A stretch of 64,000 nt of DNA. Origin: Alphaproteobacteria bacterium. Its GTDB lineage: Bacteria > Pseudomonadota > Alphaproteobacteria > Rhizobiales > Rhizobiaceae. The stretch lies in the NCBI GenBank assembly GCA_018823835.1, contig JAHJHT010000002.1:1426001-1490000 (forward strand), given 5' to 3'. Every line of letters begins with the position of its first letter. Within the stretch, counting starts at the first letter, position 1. This document shows, in pieces, positions 36,255 to 45,446 of the stretch. The notes under the pieces were generated by a model. That model saw nothing but the letters and a program-made list of their open reading frames with translations, was not told where the DNA came from and searched no databases. A program made the position numbers and the translations under genes.

Positions 36255-37592
36255 ATGACGATTGCGCACGAAGAGCCAGATAGCGAAACCGGTGCGGGCG
36301 CATCGCAGTCATCGCTGACATTGCCGCCTCCCGCCACGCCGGCCATCGCCATCGCCTCGGTGCTGGTGTCGATGGCGCTGATCGCCGTCGGCAACGGCCT
36401 GATGTTCGCCTACATTCCCGTGCGGCTTGGCGCGGAGGGATTCCCGCCGACCTGGGCCGGCGGCATTCTCACCGGACTTTCGGCGGGCGGCATTGCCGGC
36501 TGCCTGCTCACCGGTCCGCTGGTGCGGCGCGTCGGCCATGCGCGCAGCTTCATGATCCTGTCGGCGCTCATCGTGCTCTCCAACGCCGCGGTCGGCGCCG
36601 GCACCTACCCGCTGCTCTGGGTTGCGGCACGGGCGCTCTACGGCTTCGCCATCTGCGCGCTCTTCATCGTGGCCCAGAGCTGGCTGAACGACGCCGTGGA
36701 GAACGCGATCCGTGGCCGGGTCATGGCGGTCTTCTATGTCAGCTATGTCATCGGGCTGGGCTGCGGCTCAGCGCTGCTCGGTTTTGTCGACATCGCCACG
36801 GCCGAGGCGCCGCTCGTCGGCATCGTCTTTACCGCGCTGTCCATCCTGCCGGTCGGCATGTCGCGGCTGGCCCAGCCGCCGGCGCCGGAAGGCGCCACCG
36901 TGTCGCTCGGCCGCGCCTGGCGCATCTCGCCGGTCGGCGTTGCCGGCATGCTCGCGGTCGGCGGGCTGTCGATGATGATCGCCGGCTTCGCGCCGATCCA
37001 CGCGACAGCCAAGGGATATTCGCAGCAGGAAGTCGCAACCCTGCTCTTTGCCATGCCCCTCGGCACGCTGCTCTTCCAGATCCCGTTCGGCTGGATATCG
37101 GACCGCACCGACCGCCGCTACGTGCTGGTCGCGGCGTCGCTTCTGGTGGCGCTCGCCGGCATCGCCGCCGGCCGGTTCGACGGCAGCGCGCTCATCGTCG
37201 TCATCGCCATCTATGTGGTGTGGAGCGGCACGTCGGAATCGATCTACTCGCTGGCCAGCGCGCATGCCAACGACCGGGCCAGCAAGGGTGATCTGGTGGC
37301 GCTGTCGAGTTCGATGCTCTTTGCCTGGTCGCTGTCCGGCTTCGTCATTCCCGGCCTCGGCACGCTTCTCACCGCGCTGTACGGCACGCAGTCCTTCATC
37401 TACGTGGCGATCCTCATCGCCATCGCCTACTGCCTGTTCGTCATCTGGCGCCTGATGCAGAACGAAGCGGTTCCGACGGAAGAGACAGGCACCTTCGCGC
37501 CGATGTCGGCGCAGGCGCCGCCGCCGGTCGACCTCGCCTTCGCGGGCGAGGACGAAGCGCAGCAGCAGGTCGCCGGCGCGGAGCCGCGCTAG
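36255..37592 (+). CDS. MFS transporter (YcaD-like)
   Basis: 445 residues from the ATG at 36255 (a TTG seven codons upstream is possible), with twelve hydrophobic segments. Inner-membrane carrier: a long segment IASVLVSMALIAVG for helix 1, RVGHARSFMI after helix 2, AQSWLNDAVENAIRGRVMAV (split here) typical of the YcaD/MFS_1 group, and the mid-protein motif GWISDRTDRRYVL. The C-terminal tail is acidic and Pro-rich. The substrate is unknown. The last four bases overlap the convergent mscS-type gene. It sits between nadD and rsfS, which are adjacent in many relatives. Confidence 0.88.
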   Translation: MTIAHEEPDSETGAGASQSSLTLPPPATPAIAIASVLVSMALIAVGNGLMFAYIPVRLGAEGFPPTWAGGILTGLSAGGIAGCLLTGPLVRRVGHARSFMILSALIVLSNAAVGAGTYPLLWVAARALYGFAICALFIVAQSWLNDAVENAIRGRVMAVFYVSYVIGLGCGSALLGFVDIATAEAPLVGIVFTALSILPVGMSRLAQPPAPEGATVSLGRAWRISPVGVAGMLAVGGLSMMIAGFAPIHATAKGYSQQEVATLLFAMPLGTLLFQIPFGWISDRTDRRYVLVAASLLVALAGIAAGRFDGSALIVVIAIYVVWSGTSESIYSLASAHANDRASKGDLVALSSSMLFAWSLSGFVIPGLGTLLTALYGTQSFIYVAILIAIAYCLFVIWRLMQNEAVPTEETGTFAPMSAQAPPPVDLAFAGEDEAQQQVAGAEPR

Positions 37593-38443
37593 CTTGCCTT
37601 GGTGAGGTCGCGGTAGGAGATCTCCTGCTGCGGGAAGGGGATCGAAATGCCCACGCGGTCGAAGCCGAGCTTCGCTGCCTTGGTCATGTCGAGCTTGGTG
37701 GCGAAAAAGTCCGACGTGGACGTCCAGTAGCGGAGCGTGACGCTCACCGCGCTGTCACCCAGTTCGGAGACAAAGGTCGTCGGCTCCGGCTCGCCCAGGA
37801 TGCGTGCTTCGCCCTGCGCGAGGTCGAGCATCACCTTCTGCGCCAGGTCGATGTCGTCGCTGTAGCCGATGCCGATGGTCAGGTCGTTGCGGCGCAGCGC
37901 GTTGCGGGAATAGTTGATCACCGGCACGTTCCACAGCGTCGAATTGGGCGCGAGCACATAGAGGCCGTCGAGCGCCTTCAGCCGGGTGGCGAACAGCCCG
38001 ATTTCCTCGATCGTGCCGGAAACTCCGCCAGCCTCGACATATTCGCCGACACGCAAGGGCCTGAGCGCCAGCAGCATGATCCCGGCCGCAATGTTCTGCA
38101 GCGTTCCCTGCAAGGCCAGGCCGATGGCCAGGCCGATGGCGCCGATGGCGGCAATGATCGAGGCGGTCTGCACGCCGAACTGGCCGAGCACCATCACGAT
38201 GACCAGCACGAGGACGGCATAGCGCGCGAGCTTGGCGAAGAAGCCGCGCAGGGTCTCGTCGAAGCCGTTGATCTGGCCAAGCCCCGAATAGACGGAGCGC
38301 TTGGCGATGCCGGCGGCGACATAGCCGACGATCAGCAGAAGCACGGCCCCCACGGCGGAGAAGGCATAGGAGACGATCAGCGAGCTTAGTTCGGCAAGGC
38401 CGACCTGAAGCGTGGTCAAGGCGGTTGTTGGGTCCAGATCCAT
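37589..38443 (-). CDS. Small-conductance mechanosensitive channel, MscS family
   Basis: 284 residues, the length of E. coli MscS. Three N-terminal membrane helices (about 15-110), the pore helix with a Gly/Ala-rich face (IIAAIGAIGLAIGLALQGTLQNIAAGIMLL, split over about 92-121), then the beta domain (FRVGEYVEAGGVSGTIEEIGLFATRLKALDG-type segment around 128-160) and a cytoplasmic alpha/beta domain. It gates under membrane tension in osmotic downshock. Single gene, convergent with the MFS gene and divergent from rsfS. Confidence 0.95.
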   Translation of the reverse strand: MDLDPTTALTTLQVGLAELSSLIVSYAFSAVGAVLLLIVGYVAAGIAKRSVYSGLGQINGFDETLRGFFAKLARYAVLVLVIVMVLGQFGVQTASIIAAIGAIGLAIGLALQGTLQNIAAGIMLLALRPLRVGEYVEAGGVSGTIEEIGLFATRLKALDGLYVLAPNSTLWNVPVINYSRNALRRNDLTIGIGYSDDIDLAQKVMLDLAQGEARILGEPEPTTFVSELGDSAVSVTLRYWTSTSDFFATKLDMTKAAKLGFDRVGISIPFPQQEISYRDLTKAS

Positions 38444-38680
38444 TTTTCTTCCATTGTTTCGGAGTGTCGGAAACCCGCGCAGGGCCGCAGGGTTCCGGAT
38501 TTGGCGACCCTAGACTACCGGGACAGGCTAAGGAACCGCACGCCGGCGACCTCAATGTCTTGAAACTGCAACGGGACTCTGCCTATCTATGGTGTGTCAC
38601 CTGATTTGGCAGGTGATTTGGTTGTTCCTCTTTCGAAAGGAAAGACACTGAGAACAGCACTGCGGAAGAAGGCCGATATC

Positions 38681-39058
38681 ATGCCTTCGCCGGCCGGGAT
38701 CAGCGGAAACGATACCGCGTCTCGCGCCATCAAAACTGTCCTTGCCAGTCTCGAAGACTCCAAGGCAGAGAATATTGTCTCCATCGACATCCAGGGAAAA
38801 TCGAGCCTCGGCGACTACATGGTCGTCGCGTCGGGCCGGTCGCACCGTCATGTCGCTGCGGTCGCCGATCAGCTCCTCAAGGCGCTGAAGGATGCCGGGA
38901 TCGGACAGGTCCGTGTCGAGGGCCTGTCAGGCGCCGATTGGGTGCTGATCGATTCTGGAGACGTCATCGTGCACGTGTTCCGCCCCGAAATCCGCGAGTT
39001 CTACAATCTCGAAAAGATGTGGCAGGCTCCGGACCTCGAGGAAGAAACACTGCATTAG
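38681..39058 (+). CDS. rsfS: Ribosome silencing factor RsfS
   Basis: 125 residues from the ATG at 38681, the usual size; the frame is open 29 codons upstream but not family-like. Motifs: VLASLEDSKAENIVSIDI, SLGDYMVVASGRSHRHVAAVAD (split here), GLSGADWVLIDSGDVIVHVF and REFYNLEKMW. Binds L14 on the 50S subunit and blocks subunit joining during starvation. It is directly followed by rlmH, the conserved pair. Confidence 0.97.
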   Translation: MPSPAGISGNDTASRAIKTVLASLEDSKAENIVSIDIQGKSSLGDYMVVASGRSHRHVAAVADQLLKALKDAGIGQVRVEGLSGADWVLIDSGDVIVHVFRPEIREFYNLEKMWQAPDLEEETLH

Positions 39059-39094
39059 CCGGTACGCCCCGCGGGCCGAGCCGGAGGGGCGACG

Positions 39095-39577
39095 ATGAAG
39101 GTGTCAGTACATGCCGTGGGCCGGATGAAAGCCGGCCCCGACAAGGAGCTTGCGGACCGCTATTTCGGGCGTTTTTCGAAGAGCGGACCGGCGATCGGAC
39201 TGGAATTTGCCGGCATTTCGGAACTTCCCGAAAGCCGCGCGCAGTCCGCCGCACAGCGTCGTGCCGACGAATCCGAGCGGCTGCGGGCACAGATTGCCCC
39301 CGGATCCGCGCTCTTCCTGCTCGACGAGCGCGGCCGAAACCTCTCCTCCGAGGACTTTTCGCAACGCATCGCCGATCTGCGCGACGGCGGATGCCGTGGG
39401 CTGACGATCGCCATCGGCGGTCCGGATGGCCACGACGCCAGCCTGCGCGAAAGTGCCGAACTGGTGTTGTCATTCGGTGCGCAGACATGGCCGCACCAGA
39501 TGGTGCGCATCATGCTCGGAGAACAGCTCTACCGCACGGCAACGATTCTCTCCGGTCACCCCTATCACCGCGCGTGA
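39095..39577 (+). CDS. rlmH: 23S rRNA (pseudouridine1915-N3)-methyltransferase RlmH
   Basis: 160 residues. A SPOUT methyltransferase with MKVSVHAVGRMKAGPDKELADRY (split here) at the start, the SAM-binding knot LTIAIGGPDGHD, and the C-terminal MVRIMLGEQLYRTATILSGHPYHR (split here). Methylates position 3 of pseudouridine 1915 in helix 69. It lies 36 bases after rsfS on the same strand. Confidence 0.97.
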   Translation: MKVSVHAVGRMKAGPDKELADRYFGRFSKSGPAIGLEFAGISELPESRAQSAAQRRADESERLRAQIAPGSALFLLDERGRNLSSEDFSQRIADLRDGGCRGLTIAIGGPDGHDASLRESAELVLSFGAQTWPHQMVRIMLGEQLYRTATILSGHPYHRA

Positions 39578-39755
39578 CGCGCGACCTCGACCGAATTTCG
39601 ACCCATTGGCCCGTTATGCGCCGCACCATGAGGCGATCCCGGCATTATGGTTTATGGCTCGTTAATCAGCCGACGATAGACTCGGATGTTTGTAGTGGAG
39701 GCAGGGCACGGTTCGCCAGGATCGGGCCCAGAGCAGGGATTGCAGAATCGTTTCG

Positions 39756-41072
39756 ATGGCAGCGGTGACAGCAAGGTTTGGCGGCGCGATCCGGGGCAGC
39801 ATGCTGGCCGCGGCCCTGCTGGCGGTCGGCACCTTCGCCGGCAATGCCGAGGAAACGGCCTCCGTTGCCGGCCCGGACCTGCCGCTCGCCGAATATGAGC
39901 GGGTATCGCAGCAGATAAGCCTGTCGGCGGAGCGCATCGCCTCACTCAGTGCCGAGATCGCGACCATCAAGAAGGACCAGGCGACGATCACCGCGGCGCT
40001 GATCCAGTCGGCCAAGACCGAGCGTAAGCTCTCCCAGGACATCGAGGACATCACCGATCGCGTCGAGGCGCTGAAACTGCAGGAAGCCGACGTGAAGCGC
40101 TCGCTGGCCGGGCGCCGCGGCGTGCTTGCGGAAGTGCTCGGCGCGCTGCAGCGCATGGGCCTCAATCCGCCGCCAGCCATCCTGGTGAAGCCGGATGACG
40201 CACTCGCCTCCGTGCGCAGCGCCATCCTGCTCGGCGCGGTGGTGCCGGAACTGCGCGAACAGACCCAGATCCTGCTGATCGACCTCGCCGAACTGTCGCG
40301 CGTCGCTGCCTCCATCGAGGCCGAGCGGCAGCGATTGTCTTCCGCGTTCAGCGAACAGCTGGCCGAAAAGCGCCGGCTCGACCTGCTCGTCGCCGAAAAG
40401 CAGCGCCTTCAAAACGAACAGGAAGAGGCGCTGGGCGCCGAGCGACAGCGTTCCGAGGAGCTTGCCGACAAGGCCAAGAGCCTCAAGGACCTGATCGCCT
40501 CGCTGGAAAAGCAGCAGAAGGAAGCGGAGAAGGCGCGCATTGCCCGCGAAAAGAAGGAAAAGCGCGACTCCGAACTCGCCGCCATACCGGTCCCGGAGGC
40601 CAACAGGCTCGCCGAATCGGCGCCTTTTGCGGCGCTCAAGGGGCAAGTCGCGCTGCCGGTCACGGGCAAGCTCAGCCGCCGATTCGGGGCTCCCGACGGT
40701 AACGGCGGCGTGATGCTCGGTGACATGGTTGCGACACAATCCACCGCCATCGTCACCGCACCGTCCGACGGGAGTGTTCTCTATGCGGGGCCGTTCCGTT
40801 CATATGGTCAACTCTTGATCCTGAACGCTGGCGATGGCTATCATGTCGTACTGGCCGGGATGAGCAGAATCAGTGTCGCGCCGGGCCAATCCGTGTTGGC
40901 GGGTGAGCCGGTAGGCGCGATGGGGGAATCGAGGGTCGCAAGCGTCTCTGCGCAGCCCCCCGGAAATGCCGCGCCGGAACTCTATGTAGAGTTCCGCAAG
41001 GATGGAAAACCCGTCGATCCGGCCCCGTGGTGGGCGGACCGTCATTCTGGAAGGACCGGAAATGGTACGTAA
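39756..41072 (+). CDS. EnvC-like murein hydrolase activator, degenerate M23/LytM domain
   Basis: 438 residues. An N-terminal signal-like segment (about 12-30, MLAAALLAVGTFAGNA) is followed by long coiled coils (about 45-130 and 185-280, rich in E/K/R/Q) and a C-terminal LytM/M23 domain (about 300-425: VTGKLSRRFGAPDGNGGVML). Active LytM enzymes use H-x3-D and H-x-H zinc ligands. Here the first position reads GVMLGDM, with no His, and only one His remains in GYHVVLAG. It should therefore be a non-catalytic amidase activator like EnvC. It overlaps the start of ctpA by 11 bases. Located in the periplasm. Confidence 0.92.
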   Translation: MAAVTARFGGAIRGSMLAAALLAVGTFAGNAEETASVAGPDLPLAEYERVSQQISLSAERIASLSAEIATIKKDQATITAALIQSAKTERKLSQDIEDITDRVEALKLQEADVKRSLAGRRGVLAEVLGALQRMGLNPPPAILVKPDDALASVRSAILLGAVVPELREQTQILLIDLAELSRVAASIEAERQRLSSAFSEQLAEKRRLDLLVAEKQRLQNEQEEALGAERQRSEELADKAKSLKDLIASLEKQQKEAEKARIAREKKEKRDSELAAIPVPEANRLAESAPFAALKGQVALPVTGKLSRRFGAPDGNGGVMLGDMVATQSTAIVTAPSDGSVLYAGPFRSYGQLLILNAGDGYHVVLAGMSRISVAPGQSVLAGEPVGAMGESRVASVSAQPPGNAAPELYVEFRKDGKPVDPAPWWADRHSGRTGNGT

Positions 41073-42390
41073 ATTGTCGCTTCTGTTTGCGGGTGCCCTG
41101 ATGGGCGCCTCGGCCATGAGCCTGGTCTACGGATCGCCCAGCTCGACGGCCAACGCGGCAGGGTCAGAGACCTACAAGCAGCTCGCCATTTTCGGCGACA
41201 TCTTCGAGCGTGTGCGCGCCCAGTACGTGACGCCGCCCGACGAGAAGTCGCTGGTCGAGAATGCCATCAACGGCATGCTGACATCGCTTGACCCCCACTC
41301 GTCCTACATGAACCCGGAAGCCGCCAAGGACATGCGGGTCCAGACCAAGGGCGAATTCGGCGGCCTCGGCATCGAGGTCACGATGGAGAACGAGCTGGTC
41401 AAGGTCATCACGCCGATCGACGATACTCCGGCTGCGAAGGCCGGCGTTCGCGCCGGCGACTACATCGCCGAGATCGATGGCGAGGAGGTCCGCGGCCTGA
41501 CGCTGAACGACGCCGTCGAGAAGATGCGCGGTCTCGTCAACACGCCGATTAAGCTGACCATCCTGCGCGAAGGTGCCGACAAGCCGCTCGAGATCACCAT
41601 CGTGCGCGACATCATCAAGGTGAAGGCGGTCAAGTTCCGCGTCGAGAACGACGTCGGCTACATGAAGATCACCTCGTTCACCGAGAAGACCTACGACGAC
41701 CTCGAGAACGCGATCGAAAAGATCAAGTCCGAGGTGCCGGATGACAAGCTGAAGGGCTACGTGCTCGACCTGCGCCTCAATCCGGGTGGCCTGCTCGACC
41801 AGGCGGTCAGCGTTTCGGATGCCTTCCTCGACCGTGGCGAGATCGTCTCGACGCGCGGCCGTGACCCCAAGGACATCTCGCGCTTCGATTCCCGTCCGGG
41901 CGACGACATCGACGGCAAGCCGCTGATCGTTCTGGTCAACGGCGGTTCGGCAAGTGCCTCGGAGATCGTTGCCGGCGCCCTGCAGGACCATCGCCGCGCC
42001 ACCGTTGTCGGCACGCGCTCCTTCGGCAAGGGATCGGTTCAGACCATCATCCCGCTGTCGGAGAACGGCGCGCTGCGGTTGACGACGGCGCTCTATTACA
42101 CGCCTGCCGGCAAGTCGATCCAGGGCAAGGGCATCTCGCCCGACATCAAGGTCGAACAGCCGCTTCCCGAGGACCTCGCCGGCCGTGACGTGTCGCGCGG
42201 CGAGTCCGACCTGAAGGGTCATATCAAGGGCGTCGAGGAGAGCGATGAAGGTTCGGGCTCGGCAGCCTATGTGCCGCCGGATCCCAAGGACGACGTTCAG
42301 CTCGCCTATGCGCTCGAACTGCTGCGTGGCGAGAAGACCGACCCGGCCTTTCCGCCGAACCCCGACAAGGCGGTCATGAACAACCAGTAG
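41062..42390 (+). CDS. ctpA: C-terminal processing protease CtpA (S41 family)
   Basis: 442 residues from the ATG at 41062. A signal anchor (MVRKLSLLFAGALMGASAM) precedes a helical N-terminal part with SLDPHSSYMN, a PDZ domain (about 90-170, FGGLGIEVTMENEL to IKLTILREG), and the S41 peptidase with the catalytic Ser in NGGSASASEIVAGAL and the Lys in SFGKGSVQT. A periplasmic protease that trims envelope proteins. Its start overlaps the EnvC-like gene by 11 bases, so the two are co-expressed, consistent with a joint role in cell-wall hydrolase control. Confidence 0.95.
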   Translation: MVRKLSLLFAGALMGASAMSLVYGSPSSTANAAGSETYKQLAIFGDIFERVRAQYVTPPDEKSLVENAINGMLTSLDPHSSYMNPEAAKDMRVQTKGEFGGLGIEVTMENELVKVITPIDDTPAAKAGVRAGDYIAEIDGEEVRGLTLNDAVEKMRGLVNTPIKLTILREGADKPLEITIVRDIIKVKAVKFRVENDVGYMKITSFTEKTYDDLENAIEKIKSEVPDDKLKGYVLDLRLNPGGLLDQAVSVSDAFLDRGEIVSTRGRDPKDISRFDSRPGDDIDGKPLIVLVNGGSASASEIVAGALQDHRRATVVGTRSFGKGSVQTIIPLSENGALRLTTALYYTPAGKSIQGKGISPDIKVEQPLPEDLAGRDVSRGESDLKGHIKGVEESDEGSGSAAYVPPDPKDDVQLAYALELLRGEKTDPAFPPNPDKAVMNNQ

Positions 42391-42518
42391 GGCGTCCGGG
42401 GAGGTCCGGAAGGACGACCCCCGGAATGTCGCCGAGTACGATTGAGTAATGCGTCGCTGCCGGGACCGAAAGGTTCCGGCAGTTTGATTCACGGACACTC
42501 CAGACGGCGGGACCAAGC

Positions 42519-43697
42519 TTGACGCAGGGAGCACGGGAACTCGAAAGGCCGCTCGGCCGGAAGGCGCCGTCCGGACGGGCAGGGTCACGCCTGGCCGTGT
42601 CGGGTCGCAGCCTGCTGGTCGGCTTCGCTGCCTTGTGCGTCGTGGCCGCATCGGCCGCCATCGCGCTGCGGGACGCACCGTTCCGCAACCCTGCCGCCAG
42701 CGCCAGTTCGACACCGGAGATCACCGGGGCTCCCGCTCCCGAGAGCGCGCCGGAGGTTGCCAAGGCGGAGCCAGCAGCCAAGCCCGCAGCCCGCTCCGGC
42801 GGTCCCTCGATCATTCATGTCGACCCGGCCGATGCAGGCAAGGGCAGCGGCGTCATCATCATCAGCGACCCGTCGGCGGTCGGACAGGACCTGCGCGTCG
42901 CCCACCTTCCCGACAGGGCGCTGATCGAGGAAAGCGAGATGGGCCCGCTGCCGATCAGGGCGGCGGACGGCCGACGGCCGGTCGATGTCTACGCGCGGCC
43001 GTGGTCGGGCACCCGCGGCGCGCGCGTGGCAATCGTCATCGGCGGTCTCGGCCTGTCGCAGACGGGCACCCAGGAGGCAATCTCCAGGCTGCCTGCCGAG
43101 GTGACGCTCGCCTTTGCCCCGCAGGGCAACAGCATAGGCCGCTGGATGCAGGCCGGCCGCCAGAAGGGCCATGAAATCCTGATGCAGGCGCCGCTGGAGC
43201 CCTTCGACTATCCGAACGTCAATCCGGGCCGCAACACGCTGACCGTCGACGCCAGCGCGGAAGAAAACATCGACAACCTGCACTGGACGCTTTCCCGCAC
43301 GACCAACTACACCGGCATCATGAACTACATGGGCGCACGTTTCGTCGCCGACCCGACAGCGATGTCCCCGGTCATGGCGGAACTGGGAAGGCGCGGGCTG
43401 CTCTATCTCGACGACGGCTCGACGGCGCGCAGCGTTGCGCCGGAACTGGCGATGAAGAACGGCGTTCCCTTCGCGTCCGGCGACGGTATCATCGACGTCG
43501 AACAGGACCGCGGCGCCATCCTGAAGAAGCTCGACCAGCTCGAGGCGACCGCCCGCGCCAAGGGCTTTGCGCTCGGCTCCGGTTCGGCCTTCGACGTCAC
43601 GGTGGAGGCCGTGACCTCATGGGTGGCCGAGGCCAAGAAGCGTGGCATCGAGATCGTCCCGGTTTCGGCCGTGGCGATCGACCCCGAGAAAGGATGA
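42519..43697 (+). CDS. Divergent polysaccharide deacetylase family protein (YibQ-like)
   Basis: 392 residues with a TTG start. One membrane segment (about 31-50, LLVGFAALCVVAASAAIAL) is followed by an Ala/Pro-rich periplasmic linker and a divergent polysaccharide-deacetylase domain (about 160-385). Its signatures are RVAIVIGGLGLSQTGTQEAI, LPAEVTLAFAPQGNSIGRW, HEILMQAPLEPFDYPNVNPG (HE-x-LMQ-xPLEPF) and NYMGARFVADPTAM. Function unknown; often next to envC/ctpA, suggesting an envelope role. It is followed after three bases by rppH. Confidence 0.9.
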   Translation: MTQGARELERPLGRKAPSGRAGSRLAVSGRSLLVGFAALCVVAASAAIALRDAPFRNPAASASSTPEITGAPAPESAPEVAKAEPAAKPAARSGGPSIIHVDPADAGKGSGVIIISDPSAVGQDLRVAHLPDRALIEESEMGPLPIRAADGRRPVDVYARPWSGTRGARVAIVIGGLGLSQTGTQEAISRLPAEVTLAFAPQGNSIGRWMQAGRQKGHEILMQAPLEPFDYPNVNPGRNTLTVDASAEENIDNLHWTLSRTTNYTGIMNYMGARFVADPTAMSPVMAELGRRGLLYLDDGSTARSVAPELAMKNGVPFASGDGIIDVEQDRGAILKKLDQLEATARAKGFALGSGSAFDVTVEAVTSWVAEAKKRGIEIVPVSAVAIDPEKG

Positions 43698-43700
43698 GCC

Positions 43701-44219
43701 TTGAGCGGAAAGCCTGTTGATCCGGAAACGCTGCCCTACCGTCTCTGCGTAGGCCTCACAGTGCTGAATCCAAGCGGCAGGGTCTGGGTCGGGCACCGCA
43801 TCGCCGAACCCGACGGCGAGATGGCAGGCACCGCGCGACTGTGGCAGATGCCGCAGGGCGGTATCGACAAGGGTGAGGATCCGCTGGAGGCTGCACGGCG
43901 TGAACTCTACGAGGAAACCGGCATGCGCTCCGTCTCCCTGATCGGCGAGACGGTGGACTGGATCAACTACGATCTGCCGCGCGAGCTCGTCGGGACGGTA
44001 TGGAAGGGAAAGTACCGCGGGCAGCGTCAGAAATGGTTCGCCTTCCGCTTCGAGGGCGACGAAAGCGAGATTCATATCAATCCGCCGCCGGGCGGCCACC
44101 AGGCCGAATTCGATCGGTGGGACTGGCGCGGCATGGATGAACTGACCGAGCTGGTGGTGCCCTTCAAGCGGCACGTCTACGAGCAGGTGATCGCGGCCTT
44201 CCGGCACCTCGCGCCCTAG
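43701..44219 (+). CDS. rppH: RNA pyrophosphohydrolase (Nudix)
   Basis: 172 residues with a TTG start three bases after the deacetylase stop. The opening [21 protein letters not shown] is followed by [20 protein letters not shown] (start of the Nudix box) and ELYEETGM. The C-terminal part has [17 protein letters not shown]. It removes pyrophosphate from 5' triphosphate RNA and so starts mRNA decay. In Rhizobiales it is often linked to the ctpA cluster. Confidence 0.95.
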   Translation: MSGKPVDPETLPYRLCVGLTVLNPSGRVWVGHRIAEPDGEMAGTARLWQMPQGGIDKGEDPLEAARRELYEETGMRSVSLIGETVDWINYDLPRELVGTVWKGKYRGQRQKWFAFRFEGDESEIHINPPPGGHQAEFDRWDWRGMDELTELVVPFKRHVYEQVIAAFRHLAP

Positions 44220-44306
44220 CGGCGCCCTGCCGCCTGCGCGCTGGAGTTGCGGTCAAAGCCTTCCCGGCCTACTGATGGTCCTGTCCCGATTGGACGAGAA
44301 GCCGTT

Positions 44307-45419
44307 ATGCATGACCTTTCCGGCCGGGCGGATTTCGATCTGGCTGGCGCAATCCTCACCATCGACCTTGCCGCCATCCGCGAGAACTACCGGCGCTTGC
44401 GCGCACGACTAGCGCGCGCCGCCTGTGCTGCCGTGGTCAAGGCCGACGGTTATGGGCTGGGCGCCATCGAGGTGGCGAAGGCGCTGCGCAAGGAGGGATG
44501 CCGGACCTTCTTCGTCGCCCATGGCAGCGAAGGCATCGCGCTACGCCAGGCGCTGGGACCCGAGCCTGAGATCGTGGTCCTCAACGGCATCCACTCCGGC
44601 GGGGAGGATCGCTCAGCCGCCGCGGGCCTCGTCGCGGTGGCCAACAGTCTTGCGCAGCTTGCGGCCTGGCGGGAGACTGCTGGTCGTTTGGGCCGAAAGC
44701 TGCCGGTAATCATCCAGGTCGACAGCGGCATGTCCCGCCTCGGCATGTCGCGTGGCGAAGTGGGTGATGTTGCCGCCGCAAATGCCCTCGACGGTCTCGA
44801 ACTGCGGGCCGTCATCAGCCATCTCGCCTGCGCCGACACACCGGAAGATCCGGCCAACGAGAGCCAGCGGCGAGCCTTCGCCGAGCTGACGGCACTGCTG
44901 CCGCCGGCACCTGCCTCGCTCGCCAATTCGTCCGGCATCTTTATCGGCGAGGCCTATCACGGCGATCTGGTAAGGCCGGGGGCCGCGCTCTACGGCATCA
45001 ACCCGACGCCGGGCCATCCCAACCCGATGCTGCCGGCGATCACGCTTCAGGCCAAGGTCATCCAGACCCGCAGCCTCGATGCGGGAGCGGGCGTCGGCTA
45101 CGCCCATACGTTCCGGGCCTCGGCGCCGCTCGAGGTGGCGACGATCGCGCTCGGCTATGCCGACGGCTGGCCGCGCCATGTGGCGGCAAGCGCCTGGTGC
45201 GATGGCGTCGAACTGCCGTTCGCCGGCCGCGTCTCGATGGACAGCATCGTCATCGACATCTCGGCCCTGCCGCGGGGCCGGCTGAAGCCAGGCGACCTGG
45301 TCGAGCTTATCGGCGCCGGGCAGGACGTCGACGAGATTGCCGCGCGCGCCGGGACGATCGGCTACGAGATTCTCACCGGGCTTGGTCGCCGCTTCAATCG
45401 GCGCTACCAAGGGGCCTGA
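44307..45419 (+). CDS. alr: Alanine racemase
   Basis: 370 residues from the ATG at 44307. PLP-dependent fold-type III: AVVKADGYGLGAIEVAKAL with the PLP Lys, HLACADTPEDP, GAALYGINPTPGHP, and the second catalytic Tyr in GVGYAHTFRA. ALGYADGWPRH and GRVSMDSIVID are also conserved. Interconverts L- and D-alanine. The adjacent D-amino acid dehydrogenase gene suggests the catabolic DadX role, although it could also supply the cell wall. Confidence 0.96.
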   Translation: MHDLSGRADFDLAGAILTIDLAAIRENYRRLRARLARAACAAVVKADGYGLGAIEVAKALRKEGCRTFFVAHGSEGIALRQALGPEPEIVVLNGIHSGGEDRSAAAGLVAVANSLAQLAAWRETAGRLGRKLPVIIQVDSGMSRLGMSRGEVGDVAAANALDGLELRAVISHLACADTPEDPANESQRRAFAELTALLPPAPASLANSSGIFIGEAYHGDLVRPGAALYGINPTPGHPNPMLPAITLQAKVIQTRSLDAGAGVGYAHTFRASAPLEVATIALGYADGWPRHVAASAWCDGVELPFAGRVSMDSIVIDISALPRGRLKPGDLVELIGAGQDVDEIAARAGTIGYEILTGLGRRFNRRYQGA

Positions 45420-45446
45420 GTTCCGGGCGCGTGAGGGTTGGCGGCA

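Noticed and set aside
41164-42714. A 516-codon minus-strand frame opposite ctpA
   Set aside because: Antisense to a complete S41 protease with all motifs; codon pattern is that of a shadow frame.
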